A stretch of DNA of 64,000 nt from Micrasema longulum (GCA_022494885.1 JAGVSM010003818.1:186001-250000); one strand, 5' to 3'; positions 23,147 through 35,261 are shown, counted from the first letter of the stretch. Made by a program: numbers and translations. Notes: generated from the letters alone by a model not told the origin.

Positions 23147-23819
23147 TATATTGAATATTGCATTAAAAAAAATGAGTAAGAGTAAAGAATCTAAATATAA
23201 GAAATATAAAAGAAAAAAAATACATGTATTGCAAAAAAATATTTAATTAAAGTTGATAATTAAATTAGGAAAAAATACAAGAGCAAATTAAATGCCCATA
23301 ACATTTTGGAAATATACACGCCCTTTGCCAATGAAAACCGTTTAAAACTTTTTTTATTTAAAATTAAGCATTATTTTACACTTTTGATTGGATTCAAGTA
23401 CAATTAAACCAACTAGTTACTTAAATTGTATCGATTGGAATACCTCGGTAAAGTGCTAAGAAACCCCACTTGTCATTTAGTAAAACATCTGAAATTATTT
23501 TTTATGTAATAAATAAAATACATATAAGTACAATTATTGAGAAATTTGCCGAAAGCAGTACGATATAGGCTACTTTCCCTTACGATATATGAAAAACATT
23601 TAGAAGATACTTTATTTCAAAAAATATAATAGATGTAGGTAATATGGATGAAATAAAGTACGTAAAGTGATCACGTCAACCATCTAAGTCGTAAACAAGT
23701 CGTAAATACTTGAAATGCTTAGACTTTTACCTATTATATTCTCTATACACATTTTTTTTCCATCTTTATCGAAATATCAACACAAGAATACATTTACATA
23801 TTTGCTGTTAGGTATTATA

Positions 23820-24047
23820 TAATCATCATTATCATTCCCTTTCCGTACCTAATAATGCATAGAACACAACATTGGTATATTGTTAAATGAAGGTAAGATG
23901 ATCAGTCTTACGCTTCAGGTACCAGTCCATGGACTATGAAATATTATAGTGTAAAAACACCCCTTTGAATATAAACCATGACGGAAATCGATCCCGAGAC
24001 CTTTCGCATGGCAGGAAAACGCGTGGACCATAATACCATGAAGCCGT
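23820..24047 (-). mobile_element. SINE family C
   Basis: Same order as 17411-17671 on minus: a tRNA-like head (GGTCCACGCGTTTTCCTGCC, box B altered to GGGATCGATTTCCG), ATTTCATAGTCCATGGACTG, and TAAGACTGATCATCTTACCT. The box B changes would weaken pol III transcription. Confidence 0.8.
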
Positions 24048-24425
24048 AAAATTATATTATTTAAAATAATATTCCTAGGTAATCGAATTATATTCCTAAT
24101 GAATAACACATTTCTTAAAAATAGAGTTTTCATAAATAAAATGAATTTAGCTTTGTCAAAAAAAAAAGGAAACATATCTAGCACGATATTGTACAATTTT
24201 CATATATTTTTCTCAGATTTAATTCGTTTCATAATAATTAATTCAATTCTTCCGTATTAATTCATTTCATAAAATAAGCAATTTTATGTTTTCAGAATCA
24301 ATACAGTTCGTTCACAATTTATGCGTTAGTAACTTTTATTTTATTATTCTTAAAACAGTCAAATATACTTTTCATAGTAATTAAATGATCTTCATGAGAT
24401 ATCCTCATCCGAGGACACATTTAAT

Positions 24426-24810
24426 AAGGAAGTTAAGCCCTACGGGAAATTGGATACAATAAATGCTTGCTTGCGCGCGGTAAAAATTGGAGCATTAAAT
24501 TGTATCGCAGTTTCCTGAAAATATACGAAAAAAATATCAAATATTTCAATTAAAATGAATTACTTCAAATGACGTCACTGTTTTATATAAATCAACCAAT
24601 GATAAAAGAGTTGCGGAAGATTTCCGGTTTGCTTGCCGTCAATGAACCGATGAGAACTGATCAAGAATAAGCAATAGACGTCACATGCGGAGTTATTTCA
24701 GAAATACAAAACTTTAAAAAAATCGTAGCGCTGATAATACCATATATGAAAATAAAAAAAATAAAAATTGTCTTAGTTTAAAAGTCTTTTAAGAAATACA
24801 AAAATATGAA
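24426..24810 (+). repeat. dispersed repeat G, copy 1
   Basis: About 385 bp matching 26048-26390 on the same strand. Shared blocks are ATAAGGAAGTT, GGGAAATTG, a GACGTCACT motif, AGATTTCCGGTTTGC-like sequence, GACGTCACATGCGG, and an A-rich end with GCTGATAATACCATA. No reading frame. The family is unknown. The A-rich end also resembles 1480-1640 and 7040-7135. Confidence 0.6.
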
Positions 24811-24984
24811 AAAAAAACACCGAATTTCTTTATTAGTATTTTTAATTACGAATAACACTAACATGATAATGCGAAATAAATTGTAGTTTCATTTAAATAT
24901 ATAATGTTATATGCTCGTTGTTTTTACAAGTTTCCAGAATCTTTTAAATTAAAGCTAATATTTCACAGCAAAAGTCGTGAAATC

Positions 24985-25347
24985 AATAGGGAAATATTTA
25001 ATACTACGAATACCGATAGAAATATATGAAATGGATAAAGAAAAAATAATTTTACTTTCAAAATCAGGGAAAAACGTTTTCATACATAACTACAAAAATA
25101 TATCTACAAAAACGCTACATATTTGGCCTTGATAATTCTGACTTCAAGATTCGTGACGATGTTCTATTTACATTTAAACGGTCAGAAACAAAGTTCGAAA
25201 TTTACATGAATCGTAAAGTATTAAGGCCTTGGCCAATGAAATGGACTGTTTTCACTGGAATTCAAAACTAAAAATTTCATGTTGGTTTAATTGGTGTCCT
25301 GACGAAGAGACTGGTACGTCTCGTAACCGGTACACAAAGAAAAGTCG
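24985..25347 (+). repeat. dispersed repeat F, copy 3, with right inverted end
   Basis: A diverged copy of repeat F: it keeps ACTACGAATACCGATAGAAA, TCAAGATTCGTGACGATG and CCTTGGCCAATGAAATGG. The right end (25299-25347: GACGAAGAGACTGGTACGTC, then CGGTACACAAAG) is the inverted counterpart of the left end of copy 2 at 15719. Confidence 0.65.
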
Positions 25348-25983
25348 GTCAGTGTTTTTTTACAATTATTTAATAACATTTAGTAATATTTATACTTTAT
25401 CAAAAAAAAACTTCAAGAACAAATACAAAATAAAACTAAAAGAAGTAAATCTAACCACGGAACTATAAAATAAAGTAATCGTAATGATTGTAAAACAACA
25501 AACACAACAACACATTCGATAGCGAGAATTCGTGATACTTTTTACGCGTAATAATTTATCTGCCAATTACTTTTTGTTGTTAATTTCATTCCACCGTTTT
25601 TATAACGAAACAATTAAATGTGAAAGACATATTTTTTTTAATCCGGGTGTTGTTAACATGTCTAATATTTACTTGTACTTGCACTAAAGGTATGATATTT
25701 ACGACGTATTTAAAAAAAAAAATATTTTACTCAACATAAAAAATTAAGTATGTTTTTTACCATTTTTCATTTTAGCGAACATACTGCAGTTATCCTTGCA
25801 TTATTCCTGCGGTTACACTTATATACATAACACATAAAGTATAATATCTTAATTTTATTTAGTCATATTCGACATTTAAAAAAAAATCAATAATTTTGAG
25901 AAAGCCGGTAATTGGACTATACATGTATTGAAATAATAAAAGATTTATAAAATAATACATTTAAAGCAAGTGCGTCTTAATAA

Positions 25984-26040
25984 ATCGATCAGGAATCAAA
26001 CCGAAACCTTTTGTATGGTAATCCGACGCGCTTGCTAAAA
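25984..26040 (-). mobile_element. SINE family C, head fragment
   Basis: On minus it carries AGCAAGCGCGTCGGATTACC and GGTTTCGGTTTGATTCCTGA, the worn A- and B-box region of family C, directly upstream of repeat G copy 2. The body is missing. Confidence 0.5.
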
Positions 26041-26047
26041 AGATAGC

Positions 26048-26390
26048 GTTGATAAGGAAGTTCAGTGCAATGGGAAATTGCTTATAAATAATGTTTTCTT
26101 ATGCGTGGTAAAAATAGGGCATTTAATTGTACAGCAAAGTTTTTCGAAAATATAAAAAAAAAAAAAAAATGAACTACTTTGAACGACGTCACTAGTTCTC
26201 CGAAATAAACTAATAATAGAGTGTTGTGATAGATTTCCGATTACCGGGAACCAACGTAGAGAACTTGAGGCGTCACAGGCGGTGTAATTTCAAAATCACA
26301 TATCTTTGATAAATTAAAGCCCTGATAATACGATACGCTAAAATATGTATAAAAAAGTTGCATTAGTTTAATAATCTATTAACAAACAAA
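26048..26390 (+). repeat. dispersed repeat G, copy 2
   Basis: Counterpart of 24426-24810, separated by about 1.2 kb, in the same orientation. The pair brackets repeat F copy 3. It has an internal poly-A run of 17 near 26154-26170 where copy 1 is mixed. Confidence 0.6.
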
Positions 26391-29300
26391 CAAAAAAAAC
26401 CATTGAACATAATGATCATAAAAAAAACAATGCCATGCAATTTTGTTGGGCAGATTTTTTAAACTTACCGTCTAATTTAAACTCTTTTGTTGATATTATC
26501 CAAAGATAATATTGGCATTACCTTTCTTCTAATATTTTTGGCAAGTTATGTAAATTTGCATTTCCGGTGAATGATATTTTCAGCACTTAATGGTTTCTTA
26601 ATCAATATGTTTAAGACCGCTTTCACCTTTAATTCATTGTTTCGGTGCGAAGCGGCACAGTCTAGACAAATTACACCACCGCATTCGGAACTAAGTCGCG
26701 CGTGGAGCAAAAACCATTTCACCGACTCTCGAAAATTGAGCACGGATTGAAGTGATTCTACCGTCATTTAGTTACGATACTCTTCTTCATCGTGAGAAAA
26801 TGCCGCATCACCCAATCGAGTGTATATTGTATATTGTGATGGTACGATATGATCCGAAATAGCTATTGGAAGATACTTTTATTGTATAGTACGTCGGTTT
26901 CACTATTGCGTAAGTCTCATTACCCATATTTTCATACATGCCGGAAGAATTTGCCTTGGCAAAAGTCATTAATTCCAAGACAATTTGGAAAAATAGACAT
27001 TACTTTTAACGAGTTACGAATTACGAGTAAATATTTCATGCTGGAGAATTAATGTCTGTGTTTGTTTTATATAATCATTCAAATATATAAATATTTTGGC
27101 TATCGCTATTGAAGTGAATGAACTGCAAATTGCATTGATACTTATTTGATGGATTAAAAAATTATGTCAGTTACATTTTTAAAGTTAGTTAAACAAAAAA
27201 AATAATTTGGTAAGTACCTATGTGTATGAATGATCATATTTTTCAAGCTACCTTTAATATATATTTTAATACCAATCTCTTTATAAAAATTAAAAGTAAG
27301 AACAAAAAATTGGCTTGGATATTTTTATCAATAGATTTTAATAAACGATTGTCTGCTTACTATAAGGTTTTTATTACGTTTCGCTTGAAGTGAGAAACAC
27401 TTAATTGTATTATGAAATTGAGAGTATTCTTTTTAAGACAATGTTTTTCTGTAGGTACCGAAAACAAATATTTAAGTTTTTTATTAGTCATTATAAATCG
27501 TAAAAATATTTAGAGTCGAGAATATCAAAAACTATTATTTAATAATATGATTAAAAAGAGCGTCATTTGTTTCTTAGTCATTCGTTCCATAATTTATTTT
27601 ATACATTTTACAAACATACATTTGAGAGTTAATTTAATAAAAGGAGAGAGTGATTTCATTAGGATATATACGTGAATGAACTTACACCTACTTAATGAAA
27701 AATCCATGTCAAGTGAGGGAACAATAATTCGCTAGTGGGATGACAAAGGGTATGTCTGTCATTTTCCAAACTGTACAGGACAAGCAAATAATTCCTTGTC
27801 ACTTAGCTTAAAATGTGAAAAGAATAGATGAACCTCATACTTTGATATGTCTATGTTAAAAGAAGCTCTGCAGAGATATTATTTTATCCCTGTCTCGTAT
27901 GAAAAAGCGTCAGATTTAAGCATGTAAAAATGTCTGTTTTAGAAAATTTGATTTTTAATTTTTTGGATATTCATATTTCAAAAATAATTATACTGAGACT
28001 GGATTTTCACAATCTGCACAAACTGTTATGAGCTCGTGAGTGTACAATACTATAGCATTGTCTTCTACATACATATCTTTATTGCACCTTTAGATTTATT
28101 CTTCAAAATTTTGGCTTGCTAACTTTCGGTCGAATAAATACATGGCTTCGTTGATTGTAAACTGTTCACATCTGTATTTTCTATGATTACCGCGTATTTG
28201 TTTTTGTATCCATATTAATTCCAGACAGTGATTAAAAAAAAACCGTAATCCAATGAAGTAAATATTATATACTGCTGGGTTATCTTTTTTCTGCAAATAG
28301 ATGCCAAGACTAACAGATTACAGAGAGGTTTCTTTAGTAGTTTTTTTCGTTTGGAAATGAAAAATTTGTTTTTAAGGGGACACTGTCTTAGAGATTGTCC
28401 TTGCGGTGTGTTCAATGTATGCATTGTTCAATAATATGCATGAATATATCCATTCATATTTATATCCCGAAGATCTAAATAATACAAGCGCATTTTTATC
28501 TTAACATGCAGTGTCCCCTGAGTAGCGTAGTCTTTATCTAACATGGCTCATCCTGTTCTAATAATGTATTTATTATTTTATTTTAGCATCGATAATAGAT
28601 TTTCCCTACTGATATTTTTTGATGGAATTAAATTTAAATTATGATAAAAAATACTATATTTTGTTTTGACCACTTATAATGTTATAATCAGTTGCTGGGT
28701 CATAAATAAAATAATAACGTGTCTAATTAATTTAAGCCTTTATAGACATGTACAGTTTATATCCCTATAAGGGCGGGTATACTGCCGGAAGGCAGTTGCT
28801 TTCTACCTACCCAGACCGTTTGATTTGAGAAAATAAATGGCAAATAATATGAATACATATATTGTGGGTAAAAAACTATATTTTTCTTTTTCTTTTTCAT
28901 TTTCATCTTCTATCTATATCCATCTAATCTATATATTTATTATACATTTAATAATGAGTTTTGCGCTTAGGATTTTTAAGGTTCAAAAAATCTTTAATTT
29001 AATATAAATTTTAAAAAAAGAAGTGTAATTTTTTTATTCATCCATCACCAGGGTTGCTTTCGATGAGAATGTATTTACTAAAAAAATGAGAGGATGTAAT
29101 TTTTTCATATCCGAAAAAGATTTTATTTGAATGTTTACTAACAACATTAGTTTTATTTGGATCCCAACCAAATTCATTCTTTAAATTCAGAATAATTTCT
29201 TAGGTTGAATAACAATGAAATACGCAATGGGCATGACTGAGCGTTCAGGCATTAGTTAAGTGTCGTAATTTTAGAGGGCTTAGGGTGCATCTATGTGTAT

Positions 29301-29900
29301 TGATGATAGGTCGATGGTTTTCTTTTAGAACACCGAATCTGAGTCTATGGTTACGTAAAAGCATTATGAAGTAAAGTTTTGTAAGTATACTTTATAATGT
29401 TGAATCTTAAGAGGAAACGCGGTCTGACTTTTCACCATACGTTCGTATTCCCGTATTTTTTCCTGGATTATGATACTAGAGCAGTGATTTTTTTAACATA
29501 ATAAAGATACTTACCATTAGCGTTACGTTATTGTTTTGTTTTTTTGACAAATTGTTTGTTATGGGAACTAGAACTATAAAAAAAACGCTAAAAACACCCA
29601 GTTTTATCTGCTATATTTAGGCGCATTGTAAACAAATATTATATTTAATAACGCGAAACGTACCAATACGGAAAATTTCGTTTTTAGATTTTGTCCAAGA
29701 AAAACAAAATTGGTTCAGTTTTGAGGTGTGGAAAATGGGACAACGAAACGTCGATTTTGTCTATTTTAGCTGGGCATAAAAGGTCCGACATGCAAATGTC
29801 TTTATCGCACAGTGTTGGCAATAGCAAAGCTTTGCCGGTTTCATCTCTAAATATTATTTAAAAAACATTAAAATAATTTGATTTTTTTTCTTCTTCCCAG

Positions 29901-30178
29901 GTTGCTCATGATCACATTTGCTACCGTTATGAGATCCTGGAAGTGATCGGGAAGGGCAGTTTCGGTCAGGTGATAAGGGCGCTGGACCACCGCACCAACC
30001 AGCATGTGGCCATCAAGATCATCAGAAACAAGAAGAGGTTCCACCACCAGGCCCTCATTGAAGTCCGCATTCTGGACCACCTGCGGACCAAGGACAAGGA
30101 TGGAGCACATAATGTCATACATATGCTGGATTATTTCTACTTCAGGAATCATCTTTGCATCAGCTTTGAGTTAATGAG
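29901..30178 (+). CDS. Dyrk2: DYRK2-like kinase exon 3 (kinase N-lobe)
   Basis: Acceptor TTCTTCCCAG ends at 29900; donor GTTAGT starts at 30179; phase 0 in, phase 2 out. The 92 codons cover the ATP-binding lobe. They include [20 protein letters not shown] (glycine-rich loop), [13 protein letters not shown] with the ATP-anchoring Lys, IEVRILDHL with the helix-C Glu, and [20 protein letters not shown], ending in the hinge FELM. All N-lobe residues needed for catalysis are present. The split codon AG+T gives Ser with exon 4 ([14 protein letters not shown]), as in class II DYRKs. The donor is a weaker GTTAGT, but the phase match leaves no doubt. Confidence 0.97.
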
Positions 30179-30339
30179 GTTAGTAAGCTTCTGTCGTTTG
30201 TTCGTCTCTCCTAGTTGCACAGGTAAAATGCAGGTAAGAATTCACCCGTTAATCGACCAATTCGGTTGCTGAATTCAGCTTCTACGCAAAAAAATAATTA
30301 TTTATTTATTTTATGGAAACATACCGTCAACAATCATTG

Positions 30340-31010
30340 AAAGGTTGAAAGTCAGTAATGAGGCAGCTGATGAATTGGGAAGACTGCGAGCTGAGACAGC
30401 TCCAATAGGCCCGGAGCCCTACGGTAAGCTGCCCAAATATGCTCTTCGTAATGAGCTTAGGTCATGGACCAGGAAGTAGAACATAAAACTCTGGCAACAA
30501 GTACCTAGTCAGCACCATGCGAATGAACTGATACTCGGGTACTCACAAAGGTTTGCTTTCGACCTAATAAAGCTCAGCCGAAATCAAGTGAGGGTTATCA
30601 CTAGAGCCCATGGAGGGCACTGCAGATTGAACAAACACCTCGCGAGTATGAACTTTTCCAAAACGTCTAGATGTAAGTTCTGCAGTGACGATAAGGAAAC
30701 GCCTATACACATTCTATGTCAATGTCATAAATGAAGCTGCATGCTTGGGAGACCACTGGTTAAACCTGAGGATGTTAAAGATCTCGTCTCCAACTTATAG
30801 CCCGATACTTTACGGATCTGGGCTTGGATGGAGAGATTTAGCAAAATGAGATTTATCGCCTTCCACACAGTAGCCAGGCTCTTTAAATACCTGGGCTTGG
30901 AGGGTGAAAACTACTCACGGGAACTCGCCACAATAGACCTTTATAAATCGCAGTGACGTCAGGGACTTGTATAGCACTGTCCCCCTCCCCCTTTTAAGAA
31001 AATAATATGG
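30340..31010 (+). pseudogene. RNase H-type LINE (I/R1-like), 3' part of ORF2
   Basis: The order of conserved pieces is SNEAADELGRLRAETAPIGP (end of an RNase H domain), LPKYALRNELRSWTR, a stop, SRNQVRVITRAHGGHCRLNK, then the Cys-His knuckle RCKFCSDDKETPIHILCQCH. Further codons give LVKPEDVKDLVSNL, a TAG, PDTLRIWAW and HTVARLFKYLGLEGEN, and end at IDLYKSQ-stop. A 3' UTR with GCAGTGACGTCAGGG follows. Three internal stops show it is dead. RNase H plus a CCHC-like knuckle after the reverse transcriptase is typical of I/R1/LOA-type LINEs. It is related to 7195-7660 and 10870-11040. Confidence 0.85.
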
Positions 31011-31150
31011 TTGAAAGACAGACCAGCGAAGCTTCTAAATAATAATCGTATATATTAAATTATGGTATATTCTTAAATATGTGCGCGCGTGTAAGAGGTT
31101 GTGTTTGTAAGTATTTGTATGAGAGGGTGTGTTCGTGCATGTAAGCGTGT
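31005..31150 (-). repeat. repeat L, intact copy (inverted relative to 35262)
   Basis: On minus the sequence runs from the GCGTG-rich part through CTCTTACACGCGCGCACAT, TAAGAATATACCATAATTTA and CGATTATTATTTAGAAGC to GCTTCGCTGGTCTGTCTTTC. The same order is found at 35262-35925, where it is split by an FB-E insertion. This copy therefore shows the pre-insertion state. Confidence 0.7.
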
Positions 31151-31241
31151 ACATCCTTAAAACGCAAGTGGGAGCATATTGTATAATATGGTCATATTTT
31201 TTGTGCGTATCGGCACTTAAGCCGCCATCTCCTTTATATTG

Positions 31242-31592
31242 ACAATATTTTGAGTTTGTCCAAATTTTTGTAGACAAGGACTGGATTCAACTCCCTGGGG
31301 AGCTGTTAACATTAACATATTACAAAAGAGATTAAGAACATTTTAAAGAAGGTAATATAGAAGTCAAGGCATCTACAGGGTAGATAAATAAAGGTTTCAG
31401 CTCTTTAACTTCACAAACATCAACAGACGAAAGAATTGAAGTAATATAGATGTTCAAATATGGGCAGAATGGTGAATGTTACAAAGTGTGAAAAGTGGCC
31501 ACTTAAACCAGCCAATGACAGGTCAGAAGCCCTGTAGATGCCTTGACTTATATATAACCTTCTTTAAAATGTTCTTCATCTCTGTTGTAATA
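31242..31592 (-). mobile_element. FB-E foldback element, internally deleted copy, 12-bp target duplication
   Basis: Flanked by TCCTTTATATTG at 31230-31241 and 31593-31604. On minus it starts TATTACAACAGAGATGAAGA. The first 63 or so bases return inverted (ending in CCCTGTAGATGCCTTGACTT read from the core), and a tail of about 70 bp beyond that ends CAAACTCAAAATATTG. Compared with 16462-16940 it lacks the segment between the two inner arms. The tail lies outside the inverted repeat on one side only. Confidence 0.85.
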
Positions 31593-31762
31593 TCCTTTAT
31601 ATTGCTTAAGTTTTCATTCCTTAATATTCTGTTCATATTGTATTTTATAACATTATGTACCTAGCTGCTTCAAAACCTTTAATTGTATTTCTTTAGCTTA
31701 TTAAAAAAAAAAGAAATATATTTCTATTGCTTTAATTTTTTTAAAACCTACTGAACTTTTAA

Positions 31763-32105
31763 ACACAGTTCTATATTTTATTACAGTATATTGTTTTTTT
31801 TTTTAAATTTATGTTGTTAATACACTCATCTTTTTATTTTTATACCAACTATACTTCTTAACACTGTTCCTTTATTTTGTTCCTTTATTTTATTTCTTTA
31901 TATTATGTTTTTTTTTTTAAATCTATGTTGTTTATATACTCATCTTCTTTTTTTATACCAACTTTACTTCTTAACACTGTTCTATCTTTTGTTGCTTTAT
32001 ATTGTATTTTTTAAATTTAATGTTGTTTATACACTAATTATTTTGTAAAACTTTCATGTATGTAAAAGCCTTATGGGCGTGAAAAAATAATAAAATAAAA
32101 TAAAA
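31763..32105. repeat. three tandem units of about 100-115 bp with an AATAAA-type tail
   Basis: Units begin at 31763, 31861 and 31974 with ACAC(A/T)GTTC and share a T-run, AAATTTATGTTGTTTATACA and TATACCAACTATACTTCTTA. After the third unit comes TGTAAAAGCCTTATGGGCGTG and then an AATAAAATAAAATAAAA tail at about 32086-32105. Tandem units followed by such a tail look like the 3' end of a retrotransposon. Confidence 0.7.
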
Positions 32106-32211
32106 AAAAAAAATTCCGAACGTTATTCTACCTGAAAACAATTTTCAAATAAACAATGTTTTTATGAGAAATAATTCTCACAACAACCTACAGTCGTAAA
32201 TTTTCAAATTA

Positions 32212-32368
32212 ATATACATGTTCAAATAAAGGGAGAATGGTGAATGTTTCACAGTGGGTAAAATGGTTACGTCAACCAGCCAATGGCTCGTTATTATCCA
32301 TACAAATGCGTAGACTTCCACAAGCACTTTTAAAAAGGTTCTTTATTTTTGTTAAAATATTATTTTTT
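32212..32368 (-). mobile_element. FB-E fragment
   Basis: On minus it keeps AATATTTTAACAAAAATAAAG, the CATTGGCTGGTTGACGTAAC block (standard copies have CAATGGCTGGTTTAAGTGGC), and CATTCACCATTCTCCCTTTA. It is considerably diverged and truncated in the core. Confidence 0.6.
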
Positions 32369-32553
32369 AATCAGCTGAATTATTTATACTACAAAATAAT
32401 ATATTAAACAAGTATTTATGGTTTACTGTTACTCAATCATTTTTTAAGAAACTTTCTTTTTTACGATAGCAGGCGAAGGGGCCTAAGAGGTTCTTAATTT
32501 GTTAGATAAGTGCTGCTAATTTTTTGCGAGAATAAAACAGAACATATCACATT

Positions 32554-32750
32554 AAAAGTAGTTATCACGTGCCATTGTTCTTGACCTTTGCAACAACGGT
32601 GATTGGACTCATAAAGGTAATAAACCAAAATCAGTGATCAAACATCCCATTTCCAAGACGAACAAAAACGTTTTTTTCCCGAGTACCTTAGCCTTGTACA
32701 TGACGCGTAAGGCTACTAAATACAGAGGTCCAAATATATATTTAAAAAAT
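32554..32750 (+). repeat. dispersed repeat K, copy 1
   Basis: About 197 bp closely similar to 34188-34400 on the same strand: AAAAGTAGTTATCACG, CCATTGTTCTTGA, GTGATTGGACTCATAA, AACCAAAATCAGTGATCAAA and AATACAGAGGTC, then an ATATATATTTAAAAAA end. No reading frame and no terminal repeat. Confidence 0.8.
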
Positions 32751-33799
32751 AAAAGAAACACATTTGCTTGAGAAAAATCACGTTGAATTCTTGTGAACTC
32801 TCTAAAAGAAAATTCGGGACCCCCGTGCATGAATCAAAATTCTTAGTCATTATAAAACATAAGCAATCTATTTCTTTTTCCCACAGATTTTTTTTGTCCA
32901 AACTGTCAAATAATTTGTTTCCTCTCTCCGTAAATTTACTACGTGCATTTTTTTCTTTTTTGCGGCTCCCCTGGTGTAGTACTCTGCTTCAAGGTTCATT
33001 GTTTGATTTCTAGTGAAATTATAATAATCAAACGTAAACGTGTGTCCAAACCTAAGGAAAAAAAATTACTGCTCGAAAGTTTGGAATTTCTCGCAATTAT
33101 GACAATTTCTTAATCCGACGTGTGACACGTTTTTTGTTTCATTTTACAATCCCAACAAAAACACAACACACCGGTGCTAGTTAAGTAAAAGTTTATAATA
33201 TTATAGATCTTAGAACTATAATTTTATAAGGAAGTGATGACACGAATTCTAAAGTGAATGGAGTTTTGGGTGATCTTGTAATGAAAAAGATTATATAAGG
33301 AGTTTTTAGAAGTAGGGATATGCGTTCTTATGATTCACTTAAATTTTGTACCATTTTCAGTCTGTAAAAAACTGGTCTAGAATACAGGAATTAGGTTGTG
33401 ATACAGAGGGGTTTAAAACTTGGATTTTTAAGTCATTAGTCACCATGTATAATTAAGTTATCGAAGAAACTATTTACTTTGGCAAAGTCAATATTTTTTA
33501 TGTCCTGTAAATAGTTTCTTTGACCAAATATCGTGTCTGTTTTAATTTTCAAATATATCTTTTTTTTGTAATTTACATTTTTTAATTTTATTAGGATTTA
33601 TATTAATGTTTCAATTCCTACTATTCATTTAAAGTTTTTTGATTTATGTTTCATTGTTTAATGTTATTATTATTGATTTGAATTGTTTAAGCATCATTAA
33701 ATGAAAAAAACGCATGTAACGAAGAAGGTCCTACTTAAACACAGTAAATTCCTAGCTAGTCGGGACTTGAATCATAGAACCCCTGTACATTATAAAACA

Positions 33800-34012
33800 G
33801 TCGTCGTGGCTCAGTTGGTTAAATGGTGAAAACTGTAAAACTGACTACGCGGGTTCAATTCCTACCGGTTGCAAGAAAAAAACAAGTATTTTTCTCTCAA
33901 TTGATCTGGATGTTGTGGTTTATAATTTACAACTTCCTTCCACATCTTTTGTTTCTTACTTGCTGACAAGCCTCTTAAAAAGAATATTAGCGGGCTACTA
34001 TTTTTTTTTTCT
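33800..34012 (+). mobile_element. SINE family A
   Basis: Head CGTCGTGGCTCAGTTGGTTA and worn box B (GGGTTCAATTCCTACCGGTT), body with TCTCAATTGATCTGGATGTT, tail with TTGCTGACAAGCCTCTTAAA and AGCGGGCTA before an A/T-rich end. More diverged than the copies at 40654 and 57630. Confidence 0.8.
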
Positions 34013-34187
34013 AATAAAATGAATAAATATGTAGTTATGAGAAGTTACCTTTATAGGTTTAAATTAAGGAATGGTGACTATTGTCCAGGCGATGATATTT
34101 CTTCACAGAATATCGAACGCAACGCCATAATCTTAAAGCAGAATGCAGGAAAGATGGAATATCCTTAACATATGTCCGCACTGTAGT

Positions 34188-34400
34188 TAAAAGTAGTTAT
34201 CACGCACCATTGTTCTTGAACTTTGCAACAATGGTGATTGAACTCATAATAGTAGTAAACCAAAATCAGTGATCAAACATCTCATTTCCAAGACAAACAA
34301 AAATGATTTTTCCGAGTAATACCTCTACATGACAATGGCCTTGTACATAACACGATAGGCTAATAAATACAGGGGTCGAAATATATATTTAAAAAAATAA
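34188..34400 (+). repeat. dispersed repeat K, copy 2
   Basis: Counterpart of 32554-32750 with about 15 extra bases near ATACCTCTACATGACAATGG. The two copies are 1.6 kb apart in direct orientation and could recombine to delete the SINE between them. Confidence 0.8.
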
Positions 34401-35261
34401 ATATATTTATATGTTTAGTATTTTTTGGGTTGTAGGTACAAAAATATGATACTGCTTAATAAAAAAATCTAAGCACCTCGTGAGCAAGTATTTTTGTGGG
34501 TTTTCGTATGAAACTTGACAATTGTTTATCAGTTATGAGTATGGATTTTGACTGGAACAACATGAGGTGATTGTTACGAAAATGACAGAATCTATACAAA
34601 TTTTCTTAAATAACGCTAGGAAAAATGGTTTAAAATATTTTGTGATTACATACATGTGGTATTTTTATAAGGGGTTTTAAATATAATTACCACATGAAGT
34701 GTTTTTTCTGTTGCTATTAATGGAAAACGTAAAATATAAATATTCAGGTAGATAGGTAAATAGAAAAATAGTTGTTTAAATACTACCTGATTCTAATAAT
34801 CGAAATGAATTCAGCAAAAATCAGCAACACGATTTTAACAAACATAATGTTATTGCATGATTGACGATTCCGGCTTAAGAGTTTGATGAAGCATGCAAAG
34901 TGCAACTTTATCAAACATTTTTGCATTTGAAAAAACATTGCATGCTAACGACAAAATATAGAAAAACGTTTACTATGATTGTACAGTTGTTTACTTCCGT
35001 AAGTAGATTATGTTCTATCTAGATAACAAATTAATAAAAAAAGGCTTCGTATTTATTTTTTCATTATTAATAAATAAACTCAAAAGTGAAACTACCTGTA
35101 TTAATTAATAACGATAAAATTATTCAAAATTCATTTTATAAGGTAACAATTTCCTCTAGCGTTCTTGTTCGAATTAGATTTGTTTAGTTACTGATGTATT
35201 AAACATGCCCCTTAATTTATTTCAAAATGAATTACCACTTTTCTGTCTGGCTGCGATACAC

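Larger units (their letters stand above)
10014..29900 (+). other. intron 2 (about 19.9 kb), repeat-filled
   Basis: Bounded by donor GTAAAC and acceptor CTTCCCAG. It holds LINE ends at 10.8-11.0 kb and 19.7-20.0 kb, a 129-bp hairpin at 13039, repeats F, G and H, SINEs of families A, B and C, the FB-E foldback at 16462 and a 200-bp tandem duplication at 21591. Stretches where I recognise nothing include about 10040-10430, 11160-13030, 13170-14340, 20040-21470, 22000-22320, 23150-23815 and 26400-29890. The 11900-12400 part has unusually many CpGs but no gene that I can name. Confidence 0.75.

Noticed and set aside
29868..30152. 94-codon minus-strand frame over exon 3
   Set aside because: Antisense shadow of the kinase N-lobe exon, which is certain on plus.
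33463..33522. Short hairpin AAGAAACTATTTAC
   Set aside because: Arms of about 15 bp are within what is expected by chance in a window this long and AT-rich.
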